A DNA stretch of 64,000 nt. Origin: Paraspadella gotoi (taxonomy: Eukaryota; Chaetognatha). Within the stretch, counting starts at the first letter, position 1. The number at the start of each line of letters is the position of its first letter. The stretch covers positions 2,256,113 through 2,320,112 of the forward strand of contig CM119263.1 in NCBI GenBank assembly GCA_051294375.1. Direction: 5' to 3'. Both the position numbers and the translations under genes were made by a program. Below are positions 35,855 through 47,334 of the stretch, in pieces. The notes under the pieces were generated by a model. That model saw only the letters and a program-made list of their open reading frames with translations. It had not been told where the DNA came from and made no database searches.

Positions 35855-36709
35855 GACGATATTGATATTCTCCCCTAGCCCTTTATTTATGGGAAGTCAT
35901 CGGATCGCATATTCACTTTGAGATGTTTTTCTTTCTCTTTCTTATTGTTATGATTTTTTGACCAAAACATTCGTCATTCCTGTTTGACGAAACTTTTTCT
36001 TTTTTTTTTTTTAATTTAACTTAAAAATTGTAATATACAATTTGATACTGTTCATTATTTAATTTTTCTTTAAGAATTCTCAATCGTCTTACTTCTCAAT
36101 TTCGTTTGCGCTTATACTATATATCCCTTCTGAACTCAATATTAGTCACACTCGACTCGGAATAAAATTCGAATGATAAACGCATGCTATCATTGTCGAA
36201 ACTTATATCTATTTATTGTTGTCAAAACTGTATTTCTTACCCCCTTTCCACCCCCGCTACCCCTCTTTTTCCCACCCTCCCGTTTTACCCCCTCCCGCCC
36301 CACCAAAAAAAATATCAAGTAAATAAAATCCAGCGAAAAACAAGGAGTCTCATCTCATCCTGGACGATAAACACGTCGTCGGCAAACAAAGACCCATGGC
36401 CCAAATGTTGTGTTGATAAGACGTTAAATTTAATCGGCTCGGAAACTTTTAAAATCTCCGTCCGAGCCAACTCGAACCGGTGCGGTTCGTTCAATTTTTA
36501 CAATAAATTATTTTGGCCTGACAATGGATATTAGATGTTTTTCTAACGCGGGCGTTTACATTTTGTAACTGTTAAACCGAAATCGTAAAAACGGCGGAGT
36601 TCTAGGGAAAAAGGTTTTGGGTATTATTTTCTTTTTTGAAAGTTAGCATCAGTTTATTTATATTCATATTTTTATTTTATTTTTGGAGAGAGAGAGAGAG
36701 AGAGAGAGA

Positions 36710-36773
<64 letters not shown>

Positions 36774-36900
36774 GAGAGAGTCGCCGTTGGGGGGATTTTG
36801 CATCTTTTAGAATTGGGAGGAGCAAAGATTTTTGGCTGTGATGAATTTTTGTTTCCGTTTGAATGAACGTTTCTTTGGTGAGCTGGCTGCGTGCGATTCA

Positions 36901-36938
<38 letters not shown>

Positions 36939-37976
36939 TTTTCTTTCTTTCCTCCATCTCTATTTCTCACCAACGCTTCAAAGACGATGAAAGATGAAAC
37001 CGGAGATGAATTGAAACCAGAATCACTACGAAGCACGAAAAGTGAAAATGGCCTCACATCAACTCTTTTCCTTTTTCTTCCTCGATTCCTCATCATTTTT
37101 ATTTCGCGTCGTTTCCGTTTGACGCTGGAGATAGAATATATAAATCTTTTCTAGATTATATTTTATACGTTTTGTTTATATTACTTTCGATTCAGAGATG
37201 TTATATTAATATTAATTAATGGATAAATTAACTTGGTTCGGATTTCTATCCTCTTTACAAATATATTTTTTTATAATTTACTATCATTTTTACAATAATA
37301 TTTTCTGCAATCTGGTATTTTTTTCCATTTTTCTAAAATTAACTAAGATTATCCGTATTTTTTGAAAAAGCAGTTTCTGCAAATCTTCTTTATAGTTTTT
37401 ATTACTTGAACTGTATTTTTTACTATTTTTTTTAAATACCCATACGTATACAAATAGTAAACAATGGCTGTCTGATTTTTATATTTCAACTTAAATTCTC
37501 AACCCACTAAGGTAGCATATCTATACCTGAAAAATAAAGCCATAAATATCCTTGTTTATATAGAGATCTTCGGTTGTTTACCTGTATGAGAACGTCTCAC
37601 AGTGCAGGGGGTTTTCGTTGAATGCGGGAATGGTTCGTTGACGAACGCTTTGGTTTTACGTTGGCTGCCGCAATAACTTATTGGTATCATTTAAAAAGTA
37701 TATATTAATTAATTAATACTTTTCTTTAACCGTTTCCCCAAAAAATACTTGTATGTCATCTGCTATTAATTCTTAAGAAAAATCTTTTTCCTTTAATACG
37801 CATTGACAAAAAGGAGAATCCGAAACTAAACCGTCTGAAATTTGAGTCGTTTCCTTTTCTGTTTTGATGAAAGCAAAAACCAGATCTTCCCTCCTTATTT
37901 TTTTATCATCATTTATATCTTCCCTGCCTAACGTCAAAATTGTTGTGAGATAATCAAAGCTCTTTCTCTCTCTCTC

Positions 37977-38047
<71 letters not shown>

Positions 38048-38270
38048 GAATTCCTGGGCGAGCTATTACGCCGGCGATTATGGTTAATGTTGTCAGATTC
38101 TCTCATTATCTCTCCACTCGGTTTCGCTCTCTGTCTCGCTCTCTGTCTCGCTCTCATTAAATCGCTCTCGTTCTCGCTTCAGTCTCCCCCCCCACTTTTT
38201 CCCTTCGCCTCCCGACGCAAGGAAATCCAACGCGCGGTTTCTTGTCAAGTTTCGGATCAAACGGACGTCC
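35051..38270. other. Spacer with microsatellites; no gene recognised
   Basis: Contains (CT)n at 35813-35851, (GA)n at 36686-36780, CTAT/CTTT repeats near 36900 and (CT)n at 37974-38044. An open frame of 166 codons at 35250-35750 (+) has repeated GGGCAATGG but no family likeness or splice context, so it is probably chance. Confidence 0.5.
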
Positions 38271-38274
38271 GCCT

Positions 38275-38515
38275 CTAGAGGGTGTGGCGAGAGTGTGGGG
38301 AGAGTGTGGCGAGAGTGTAGGAAGTGTAGGGAGAGTGTGGGGAGAATGTGGTGAGAGGAGGGGAGAGAGTGGGGAAAGTATGGTAAGAGTGTGGGGAGAG
38401 TGTGGTAAGATGTGGTGAGAGTGTGGGAGAGTGTGGGGAGAGTGTGGGGAAAGTGTGGTGAGAGGGAGGGGAGAGTGTGGTAAGAGTGTGGGAGGGAGTG
38501 TGGGGAAATAGTGAG
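38275..38515. repeat. GTGTGGGGAGA minisatellite
   Basis: About 240 bases of degenerate 10-12-base units (GAGAGTGTGGGGAGAGTGTG), G-rich on the plus strand. Confidence 0.85.
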
Positions 38516-38739
38516 CAGAGTTTACAGATTGTAAGTATGTTGGGCGTGGATTTGCAAAGAGCAGAGTGTGGGCTTGCTTTCTAGATGTTTTCGAAACTGT
38601 GAACCAGGTAGCAGTGATTTCGCGGGGCAGAAAATATCTGAGACTCGGAAATTTATCTCTACAAGGGGATGATAATGGTAACATTTTAATAAACTAAAAT
38701 TTAGCATAGCATAATCCACGAAAATAAAAACTGATTTGT

Positions 38740-39080
38740 TTGTAAGTTTTATACAAGCCAAAGCGAGCCAGGGGGTGAGAAAGATTCCCGCGCGCATCCC
38801 CTCGGTTGGGGATGAGAACCGACGAGGGCCTTTGGAAACCTCGGGGGTGGCGGACAACGGGGCCAGGGAGCCGGGAGTAGAGGCCTGGGGGCCTTGAAGC
38901 TTCAAGGGGGGCCTAAGAATCTGTGGGTGATGGCTGACAGCCTGACATGGTCTATGGGGATAAGGGTGATCGGGCCAGTAGGTCTATGGGGGCCTAAACA
39001 CCTGAGGGCGTGGTTCACAGGCATCGAATTCCCTTCGTTTTTCGACGTCCGACGAATTCGCTCTCATCTTCATTAACGCC
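38740..39080. other. GC-rich island with a palindrome
   Basis: GC content is clearly above that of its surroundings. It contains the perfect 16-base palindrome CCTTGAAGCTTCAAGG near 38892-38907 and repeated GGGGGCCTAA. No coding frame is convincing; possible regulatory DNA or a promoter. Confidence 0.35.
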
Positions 39081-39778
39081 GTCTCTCTCAATTCGCTCGT
39101 CCAGTGATGCTTTTTCGGCGGAGCTTCGAAGCCTCGATCCCAGAGATCCCGTGTCAGTCCCGCGTCAGTCTCTTGTCATTTGCCCGTCACTTTTTCTTTC
39201 GTTTTTTCCTCATTTCCTGTCATTTTTTTTTTCAATTCGGAATTTCGGTTTCGCGCGATTTCGAAATTTGAAAATTTGTTTTCGTGGACTAAATTTTAAA
39301 TTTGAAAGCGTTTCTTTTATTTTTATTTTGTTTTGTTTGGTTCGAACGCCGTTTCTTAGCAACCACCTGATCCCTTTCTTTAGTCGATTACTGACAAGAT
39401 TCGTTTGCTGTTTTGATCTGTGACTTTGGTTCAACGAATAATTGTCGGTGAGAAAATAAAATAAGGAGGAAAAAAAAGTCGAAATCTTAAGTATAAAAGG
39501 AAGAAGAGAAAAGAATTGCATACGGTCCGTATATGCCTAGAAAAAAGAGCTATCTCTGCAATAAAACATTTACATTTCCTGGCTCGAGACGTACATTTAC
39601 ATCGAAGAGCGGATCGTAATCGATTCTGGGCCACGATGAAGGATTTATGTCGGATTTATGAAGGATTTAGGAAGGATTTTTATGAATGATTTACTCGAGC
39701 TTTTATCCTCGCTTTGTAATCTATGATATATCTCGACTCTCGATATTAAAAAAAACCGGACACGATGCGTGGATTTTG

Positions 39779-39991
39779 GGCTCTATTTTCCGAGAGTGCC
39801 TCATTTCTGTTCCTTTATCCCAGAATATAATTTTAATCTTAATATTTAATTTAAATATATTTTAAAACTTATAAACCAAATCCCTAAATTTTAACCCTAA
39901 CCTTAATCTCCAACCTAATCCCTAACTTTTAATCTAATCTTTAATTGAAAAAAATAACCTTAAAAATGGGGAGTTTTGAGAAAAAAAAGCC
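39779..39991. mobile_element. Complete MITE with TTAGGG-like core
   Basis: The left terminus GGCTCTATTTTCCGAGAG and the inverted right terminus GGCTTTTTTTTCTCAAAAC are imperfect inverted repeats of about 28 bases. The 213-bp core is made of degenerate TAACCCTAA/TAATCCCTAA units. No coding capacity. It defines the ends of a family seen in five places in this window. Confidence 0.7.
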
Positions 39992-40123
39992 GTTTATACA
40001 GTAGTTTGTTTATTAAGTTAAAAAAAGAAGTGAAAATGAGATAAATATTCGTATACTTTTGGAATTGTTGAAAAATGAACATGTAGCACGTGTATATTGA
40101 GAGAGAGAGAGAGAGAGAGAGAG

Positions 40124-40228
40124 NNNNNNNNNNNNNNNNNNNNNNNNNNNNNNNNNNNNNNNNNNNNNNNNNNNNNNNNNNNNNNNNNNNNNNNNNNNNN
40201 NNNNNNNNNNNNNNNNNNNNNNNNNNNN
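40124..40228. other. Assembly gap (105 N)
   Basis: Flanked on both sides by (GA)n, so the gap is probably in a longer GA run. Confidence 1.
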
Positions 40229-40262
<34 letters not shown>

Positions 40263-40609
40263 CAAAGAGGAAATACGTCAAAACAATCGAAGAAAAATGT
40301 AATTATAAATGACGATGAAAAGGCGGGGGAAAAATCCCCAACAAAAAAAAAGATTAAGAGAAAAAAAATGAACGAAGATGAAAAACTTTGATGAAGAAAA
40401 TCGATAAATTAAATGACGAATTATTTTTGAAATAAATTGTGACAAAAGTTTATTTTTTTATTTGTTTTTTTTGGGGAGGGTTTCTATATTTTTTTTACTT
40501 GTCCCCTTCCAACTAACGCTGAGAGTGGAAGCGCTACTTTATTATTTGTTAAAGATGTTAGGATCGACTCTTTCTCTCGGTTAAGAATTTTGATAAGTAN
40601 NNNNNNNNN

Positions 40610-41100
40610 GTTATTTATTAATATACAAATGTTCGTTCCTTTGCAGTTGAAAGCGAGATTTAATCGTAGAATTCAATCGAGGGGAAAAGGTTCAAGACAA
40701 TATTCAATAACAATAACAATAAACCTTTTCTTTATTACTGTGAATTCTTACCAAAATTCTGTTCGCGCCGAGAGAAAATTCGTTCTTACCGAAGTCTCCG
40801 AGGGTATTTGTTTTTAATAACGTCAATGAATGCGTCTTTCAACATATATCGATAATCCTACTTTTACTTTCTTCCTCGTGCGACTCCGTTTCAGTTAGGA
40901 CATTTCGTTACGCGCGAATCAACGTACGTTCGTTCGTCCACCGCTGTCTGTCTCACAATTACTTCAACGTTATTTATTAATATTACAAATTGTTCGTCTC
41001 TTTTGCAAGTTGAAAGCGAGATTTAATCCGGAGAATTCAATCGAGGGAAGCGTTTCAAGACAATACTTTCCATATTAACAATAAAATAAACAATATTCGT
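40610..41100. repeat. Local duplication of about 110 bp
   Basis: GTTATTTATTAATAT..., AAGCGAGATTTAATC and GAATTCAATCGAGGG at 40610-40725 recur with indels at 40970-41093. A 10-N gap lies just before the first copy and a 25-N gap soon after the second. Confidence 0.75.
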
Positions 41101-41446
41101 TTTAAGTTTTTAAGTGCAGTTGATCTCCATTATATAAAATAAGATGTACGGAATCCACGTCAAACGGATTTCGCGCCAGAAGCCGCGCCCAATGCGGTCG
41201 ATTGTGCTTAAAATTCGGCAAGCCAGNNNNNNNNNNNNNNNNNNNNNNNNNACTCTTAACCACTTTCGTCTCAATGTTAAATGAACTTTTTGTGACGCTT
41301 TACTTGAACGATGTGGAGTGAATTATCTTACGTGAAGTAAGTATATTAGAAAAGTGGGGGAAATCTAAGAAAAGCGCAAAGCGGTGAATTAAATTTATGT
41401 CGGTGAAGAGTTGCAGAGTATTATGGAGTAAAATAGGAGAGAGAGA

Positions 41447-41482
<36 letters not shown>

Positions 41483-41984
41483 ATAAACCTTACCATCCTC
41501 CACCTCAAGAAAATTACATTCGAATTCGAATCAATTTTTTTTTCAGAGAAAATTCTCTTTTCAAAGTTGATGACTTAAATAAGTTCGAAATTTCTTCCCA
41601 GTTTTTCTTTTCCCTCTTTTCTTATCTTTAGATCTTTTCTTTTCTTTTCTTTCTTTTTCTTTTATATACTTCTCTTTTTTTATTTTTTTATTTTTTTTCT
41701 TTATTTTCTTTTTTCGTCTTTTCTTTTCTTTTCTTTTATTATCTTTTCTTCTCTCTTTTTTTCTTTCTCGCTTTTTCTTCCAACTTTCTCGGCGTTTAAA
41801 AAAATTTTTTAACGACTCCGTCCTTGAAAAAAAATTTAAGTGAGGCCCGGATCGAGCATTGAGCAACCAGAGCGAGAAGGGAGGAAAACGAAAAATAGAA
41901 AGGATACGCGCCTTAGACTCTGAGCGCCCCTGGGTAGCATAATCACTTGTCCAATGTGGTCTTTGGCGCGTGCTCTTTCTCACT

Positions 41985-42032
<48 letters not shown>

Positions 42033-42294
42033 TCTAAAGCTGTTTATATTGCCTTCAGCCACATCAAACGAGTCGAATTTCAATCTAGACTTCGACGATC
42101 CTAAGATTTTTATTACTTTTTTTATTTTTTTAATATTGATATATATTTCTAAAGCTTTTCTCCCGATTGGCTTCTTCGCTGATTATTTTACCAATCGGCT
42201 GAATCCACTTTGATAACGAGAACCGGAAATTGATTCATATTCTGCGATGACGTCGATCCAGCGAAAGAGATTCGTGTTAAAGCTTCTATTAAAG

Positions 42295-42452
<158 letters not shown>

Positions 42453-42715
42453 ATGACAATTTTATGGTGTGGCACCGCAGTAACTTTCTTTTTTTTATTC
42501 CTATAAAGACTTTGAAACATAGTTACAACAAGCCTCACATGGGGTATCACCTCCCTGCCAAGTGTAAACATGATCCTGTATTGCTCAATGTCAAATCATT
42601 TATTTCCACTTTCCGGTTGGGGTGTCACGTGGTTATATAAGTTTTGTATGTATGCACAAACAGGGTCTCGGTGTATAAAATCCATCTACTAAGTATTGAT
42701 CAAAATTATTAAAGA

Positions 42716-42850
42716 CTTGTACAATACGCAGACAGACAGACAGACAAATGGGGAGACTGACCTACAGACCAATTCTTAGACAAAGTGACTTATAGAGTTG
42801 CATCGCGAGTACTCGCGGAGAGACTTAGAACAGAGCGATAAATAAAGGGT
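42716..42850 (-). repeat. Dispersed repeat family, inverted fragment
   Basis: The reverse complement contains CTCTATAAGTCACTTTGTC and a (GTCTGTCT)n tract like the 7077 copy. It includes the perfect palindrome CGCGAGTACTCGCG at 42804-42817. Confidence 0.5.
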
Positions 42851-43009
42851 AATAATTAAGAGAGGAACTTCCCATGAATATTTAAATATCATCAAACGCA
42901 ATGATTAAAAAATTGCGATGCAAGGCTGCGTTGAAAACCGATTTACTTTCTGTAATACATAGTGAATCTTTTTCATAAAAACTAAAAGAGTAATGTTTAT
43001 GTTTATGTC

Positions 43010-43420
43010 AAGGAGGAAAAGAGAAGGGAGAAAGGGAGGAGCAGGAGGAGGCAAGAGAAGAAAAAAAGAGAAAGGAAAGAAAAAGAGAAGAAGAAGGAAG
43101 AATAAAATAAAGAAAAAGAGAAGAAGAAGGAAAAAGAAAAGAGAGAAAAAGAGAAGAAGAAGGAAGAAGAAAAGAAGAAGCAAGAAAAAAAGAGAGAAAA
43201 AAAGAAGAAGAAGGAAGAAGAAAAAAATAAAAACAAAAGAAGAAGGAAGAAAAAAAGAAGAAGGAAAAAGAAAAGAAGGAAGAAGAAGAGAAAAAGGAAG
43301 AAGAAAAGAAGGAAGAAGAAAAGAAAAAGGAAGAAAAAAAGAAGGAAAAAGAGAAGAAAGGGGAATAAAAGAAGGAAAAAGAGAAGAAGGAAAAAGAGAA
43401 GAAGAAGGAAGAAGATTTGA
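43010..43420. repeat. Polypurine tract
   Basis: About 400 bases of GAAGAAGG/AAAAGAG on the plus strand with very few pyrimidines; mirror-like and a candidate H-DNA former. Confidence 0.85.
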
Positions 43421-43497
43421 AGAGGCGTCTGGATGTATTGCGTCAGACCCAGTGATGTTTGGTCCTCTGCCATTCTCGCTCATCATCATATTCATGA

Positions 43498-43534
<37 letters not shown>

Positions 43535-43959
43535 ACTCTCTCTTCCTCTCGCTTTCCGATCCGGCAGCACGCCTCTCTTGACACTTAAAAACCAAAACGT
43601 TATATCAGTGTTGTTGCGACCCGGCTCGCTCGCTCATTTACTGAAAATGGAGATTTATTTTTTTTTATTTTATTTTTTTTTAATGGAATTTTCTCTCTGT
43701 TGATGCTTCCCTTGGTTCGTTAATCCCTGCGCTAATTAGAAAAATTTCAAAGGTTTTTCCTTTGTTCATAAAATGAAATAAGTATATATATTCTTAATTT
43801 AAAAAGTGTGGCTCCAGGCCTAGTGACGGTAAATTAAACAAACAATAAACATTAGACAGGTTTTAAAAATTCTAAACTATCTTTGACCAAAACAACTAAT
43901 GCAGCGTCCAATGTAAACAGTTTAGCAATTCCATGAACTAAATGCAGCAACTGCATGAA

Positions 43960-44240
43960 AGCTCCAATCAGACAAGAAATTTTCGCAACTCAATCTAGAC
44001 AAAAAGCTTCAGTCAGACGAGGAATTGCCGTGACTCAATCTAGACAAAAAGCTTCAGTCAGACGAGGAATTGCCGCAACTCAATCTAGACAGTAGACATA
44101 AAGCTTCAGTCAGACGAGGAATTGCCGCAACTCAATCTAGACAGTAGACATAAAGCTTCAGTCAGACGAGGAATTGCCGCAACTCAATCTAGACAGTAGA
44201 CATAAAGCTTCAGTCAGACGAGGAATTGCCGCAAGTCCAA
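43960..44240 (-). repeat. 3'-end minisatellite containing the kelch stop codon
   Basis: The motif TCAGACGAGGAATTGCCG recurs at 44013, 44058, 44110, 44162 and 44214 (spacing 45, 52, 52, 52), with a degenerate unit at about 43970. On the minus strand each unit contains the last codons of the kelch gene and TGA. Only the unit at 44214 is joined to the coding frame; the others lie in the 3' untranslated region. Confidence 0.9.
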
Positions 44241-44417
44241 CTCCAGCATGAAGTCGTGACGACGTCGGCCTCGTTCGCCGCCTACGAGAAAGACTCTGCC
44301 GATGTGAGGCGACCCGACGGCCTTCTGGAGGATCCACTTGGAACTTCTCTTCAAAGACGGAAGATCGATGGTCGCGTGGACGGTGGAGGTGGAGACGTTG
44401 ATCACGTGACATTCGGG
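44214..44417 (-). CDS. Kelch gene, last exon
   Basis: Entered at CCCCCATCAG. It encodes HVINVSTSTVHATIDL and RVFLVGGERGRRRHDFMLEL, and ends RQFLV followed by TGA at 44214-44216. The last 20 or so bases form the first unit of the 3' minisatellite. Confidence 0.8.
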   Translation of the reverse strand, partial: PECHVINVSTSTVHATIDLPSLKRSSKWILQKAVGSPHIGRVFLVGGERGRRRHDFMLELDLRQFLV

Positions 44418-45883
44418 CTGATGGGGGAATAAAAGGATTTTTATAATTGATATTATAAAAACTTTCTTTAGCTTATAAGATCATTCTATTATTATTTGAA
44501 TTTTTTTTTAAATGGGAATATCGGTGCTATTACGTATATATTATCAGATATATGTACAGTATATATATGTAAAATATTAAAATATTTTTTGAAAATCATT
44601 TTCAATTTTACTTTTCGCACTTTTTTTTCTTTCCTTATATTTTTTTCCTTCCTTTTTTTTTCTGCATTTTTTTTCCTTCCTTTTTTTCATTCCCTTTTTC
44701 CTTCATTTCCATCATCTTTTCTCTTTCTTTCCTTCCCTTTTTTTCCTTTCTCACCTTTTCTTTTTCCCTGATTTCCAACCTTCTTTCTTTCTTCTGATTT
44801 CCTTCTTTTTCTTTCCTTCCTTCCCTATCGTTTTTTCCTTTCTTTCCAATTAAAATCTTTTTTTTTCTTTTTCATTCCTCCTTTTTTCCCTCCTTTCTTC
44901 TTATTCATTTCTTTCCCTCACTTTCTTCCTTCCGCTCTCCGCGTCGCCGCCGCAGAGCAGGATGTTTCCGTCGCCAAGTGACGTCACCGTCCCGGTCATC
45001 GTCGTCGTCATCAACGCCATCTCGGGTCCCGCGAGGATTTCAACCCTCGTCCACGTCGATGCCGGAATGTTGAGCCGGAACAAATCGGCCGATTTTCCGG
45101 TAACGTCACGCCCACCGAAGACGAAGGCGTCACCGAGCGGCGTCACGCAGCTGGCGGCGAAAGCTCGCGGAGTCGGACGCTGACCGACCGTCGGCACCGA
45201 CTGTAACAGATGATTTCGTAGTTTATTTATAAATGGGATTTGACTTCATCCTTTATCTCATTTGCATATAGTAGTATAATATTTGAAAAGTCATTGATTT
45301 ATTTTATTTGGCATATTTTTGAGAATTTATCTTTAAACTGGCTGACCTCCCATCGACGCACGGATGTTGATCCCGACACTGGCGTTCTCTCTGCCGACAC
45401 TGGCGTCGTCTCTGCCGACACTGGCGTCGTCTCTGCCGACACTGGACGGTCGCCCGACATCCTGAGTCTCAACAATTGGTCGTTAAATCCGACGCCGTCA
45501 TCGCCGAACTCGTGACGCCCGTTCGTCGTCAAAAACCGTTCCCATCTCCGCCCGGCGCCGCCGAACGCGTAAAGGGCGCCGTCCCATCCCCAGGCGGCGT
45601 GGGAGTGTCTCGGCGCCGGCATATCGGCGTCGGTGGCGCCGTCGAACGTCAACCGGCGCCAAACGAGATCGCGAAGATCGAGCGAATGGGCGTCGTTAAT
45701 TTCTGCGCCCCCTGGATCCACGCCGCCGAAGACGACGAGCTCCGCGCCAACGACGTCTCCCGCGGCGCCGACGGTGCGGAGCGGAACGTCGCCCGACGAA
45801 TGTTGGCACCGGAAATGGCGCGAAGTTGAGTCGAAGGCGCGGACGGCGGAGGCGGGAAGGAAGTGGCGGTCGCGTCCTCGCCA
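44214..45883 (-). CDS. Kelch-repeat protein, KLHDC1/KLHDC2-like (5' end not found)
   Basis: Three exons splice in phase 0: about 45347-45883, 44922-45200 and 44214-44417. The encoded kelch blades include VVFGGVDPGG, ALYAFGG, DAFVFGGRDVTGKSADL, GNILLCGGDAESGR and RVFLVGG. The order and spacing match KLHDC1/2, including the long insertion in one blade that ends GFNDQLLRL (GWNDHVHIL in the family) and the following PTPRAFAASCV. KLHDC1/2 are CUL2 ubiquitin-ligase receptors that read C-terminal degrons; the same role here is inference. The first exon's upstream limit is uncertain (TACGAG acceptor, or extending toward 45990), no start codon is in frame, and an N-terminal blade must lie upstream or be missing. 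The protein stops soon after its last blade, where the 3' minisatellite begins. Confidence 0.8.
44922..45200 (-). CDS. Kelch gene, middle exon
   Basis: A 93-codon exon after CTGTTACAG, ending AAA|GTGAGG. It encodes QRPTPRAFAASCVTPLGDAF, the blade VFGGRDVTGKSADLFRL, and GDGNILLCGGDAESGR. It is in phase 0 with both neighbours. Confidence 0.85.
45347..45883 (-). CDS. Kelch gene, first visible exon
   Basis: It encodes RDRHFLPASAVRAFDSTSR, SGDVPLRTVGAAGDVVGAEL, a VVFGG blade, RHSHAAWGWDGALYAFGG and GFNDQLLRL. Near its 3' end are three near-perfect 21-nt repeats giving PVSAETT. The donor is GAG|GTCAGC. The upstream boundary is a guess: a strong pyrimidine tract ends at TACGAG, which is not a YAG acceptor. 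Confidence 0.7.
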
Positions 45884-45989
45884 CTCGTAGACGATATAAG
45901 GGGAGGGAGAGGAGGAGAAGAGGAGGAGGAGGAGGAAGGAGAAGGTGAGGTGAAGATGAGGTGGGCTTCGCCAGGCGTTGTACCACGAC

Positions 45990-47075
45990 GCTAGAGAATT
46001 TAATTTAATTTGTTTGTTAGAATATCTTTTTTTTTTTTTTGGTTTAAAACCTTCAAAACGTAACTGGGACAGACCAACAGACAGAGAGATCGAATAAAAT
46101 AAACTTACAAAGTTACTCCACGAATGCAACTAAAAACAACAACATTACAAACTGTAATCAAGGAAATTAAAGAGACGGACAGAACTTTAATCTCATTTAC
46201 ATATTATCGTGTGGTTGTTATTTATCGATTTTCACTCGTGAATAAAATTTCTCGTTCAATCATGTAGCCAATGCGTTTTATGCTGCCTAACTTACATATC
46301 AGTAAACTAAATATCCCTACACACGATCCATTTAAGTCCAAACTTTTTTATTCTATGCCCGGTACCCATTTACAAGTGCAACCAAAAATCTGTCTCCAGC
46401 TGAAAACTCCTTAAATAAAATAGGAAAGATTCTCTTCGATAATTGAAACTCTCAAGCTGCATCTCTGTGACGCGATTTCAATTGGCAGATGACCTGGCCA
46501 ATCGTCCGATCCATGAGGAATCGAGACCCTGGATGGGATCGTCCTAAGTTTCAACTCCAGAGATGTCGCGACATGCGCAACGCGGTTCTTGAGAGTTTTG
46601 ACTCTCGCCGCGAGTCGTCATTTTTTTGGATTTAGTCGGTCCGTCAACAGGTTTTTGGTCGGTTTTTGAACTAGTTCGGTTTGTGGGTCAGCCCAATGGC
46701 GGGAAAAACCGGGCCACTACCAATTTCTTTTGCGAGTGCCGTTGAAAGCCATGCTCATTGCTCAATGAGCATTGCTCATCCCAACTCCATACAATTTAAC
46801 TTAGCAGCAAAGCTACTGATACAAAAATATTTTACAAAACGAAAAGCTATTATTTCTCTTATATTCTTTATATAAATTATTTTAACCCCTTTAGAGCCCG
46901 AGGGGGTGTCTATCCCCCTACACCCTTCTGGGGTCAGTCGGCCGTGTTTTGATCGGTTTTTGAGTCCGTCAGTCTGTTTATCTGTCCGTCGATCTCTCGT
47001 CCTTTCTCTTATTTCCTTTCCTCCCTTCCTCCCTTCCTCCCTTCCTCCCTTCCTCCCTTCCTCCCTTCCCCTCAC
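45990..47075. other. Spacer between kelch and XKR genes
   Basis: Mostly AT-rich. It holds a CTCATTTACATAT variant (46192), two GGTCGGTTTTTGA-type blocks (about 46653 and 46955, possibly a dispersed repeat) and a (TTCCTCCC)n tract (47030-47070). The missing kelch 5' exon or XKR terminal exon could be here, but none is recognised. Confidence 0.5.
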
Positions 47076-47334
47076 CCTCTCCTCGTCCTCTGCTGCCTCC
47101 ACGTCTCCAGCGTCATCGAAATCATCCACGGGACACTTGAAGAAAGCGAAGGGCGCGGCGCGGCGACGCAGCTGGCGGACGTCGACGCGCGTCTCCCTGA
47201 CGCAGCGGAAGAGGAAAGACTCTTCCACGTCGGAACTCGTCTTGTCCCAAAAGTAGGAGAGGCTCTCGAGAAGACGGAGGCGGGCGGAGGAGTCCGGGAG
47301 GGACGAGAGATTGCGAAGAGCCTCTTGGAGGAAG
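47076..47334 (-). CDS. XKR gene exon 6 (C-terminal extension)
   Basis: The acceptor TACTCCCCAG in matching phase gives SFLQEALRNLSSLPDSSARL and onward 86 codons rich in Leu, Arg and acidic residues, with no domain recognised. It ends at AGG|GTGAGG in phase 0. Without splicing, the frame runs through a GGAA repeat to a TGA near 46776. The true terminal exon was not found. Confidence 0.65.

Noticed and set aside
43003-43703. 236-codon Lys/Arg/Glu frame
   Set aside because: It is a polypurine tract read as protein.
43960-44240. CRISPR-like array
   Set aside because: The repeats are directly adjacent tandem units in a eukaryotic gene's 3' end, with no unique spacers and no cas genes.
45347-47076. 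An XKR-kelch fusion gene
   Set aside because: The phases would match (0 to 0), but the kelch exon lacks a proper acceptor and such a fusion is unknown; two neighbouring genes are simpler.
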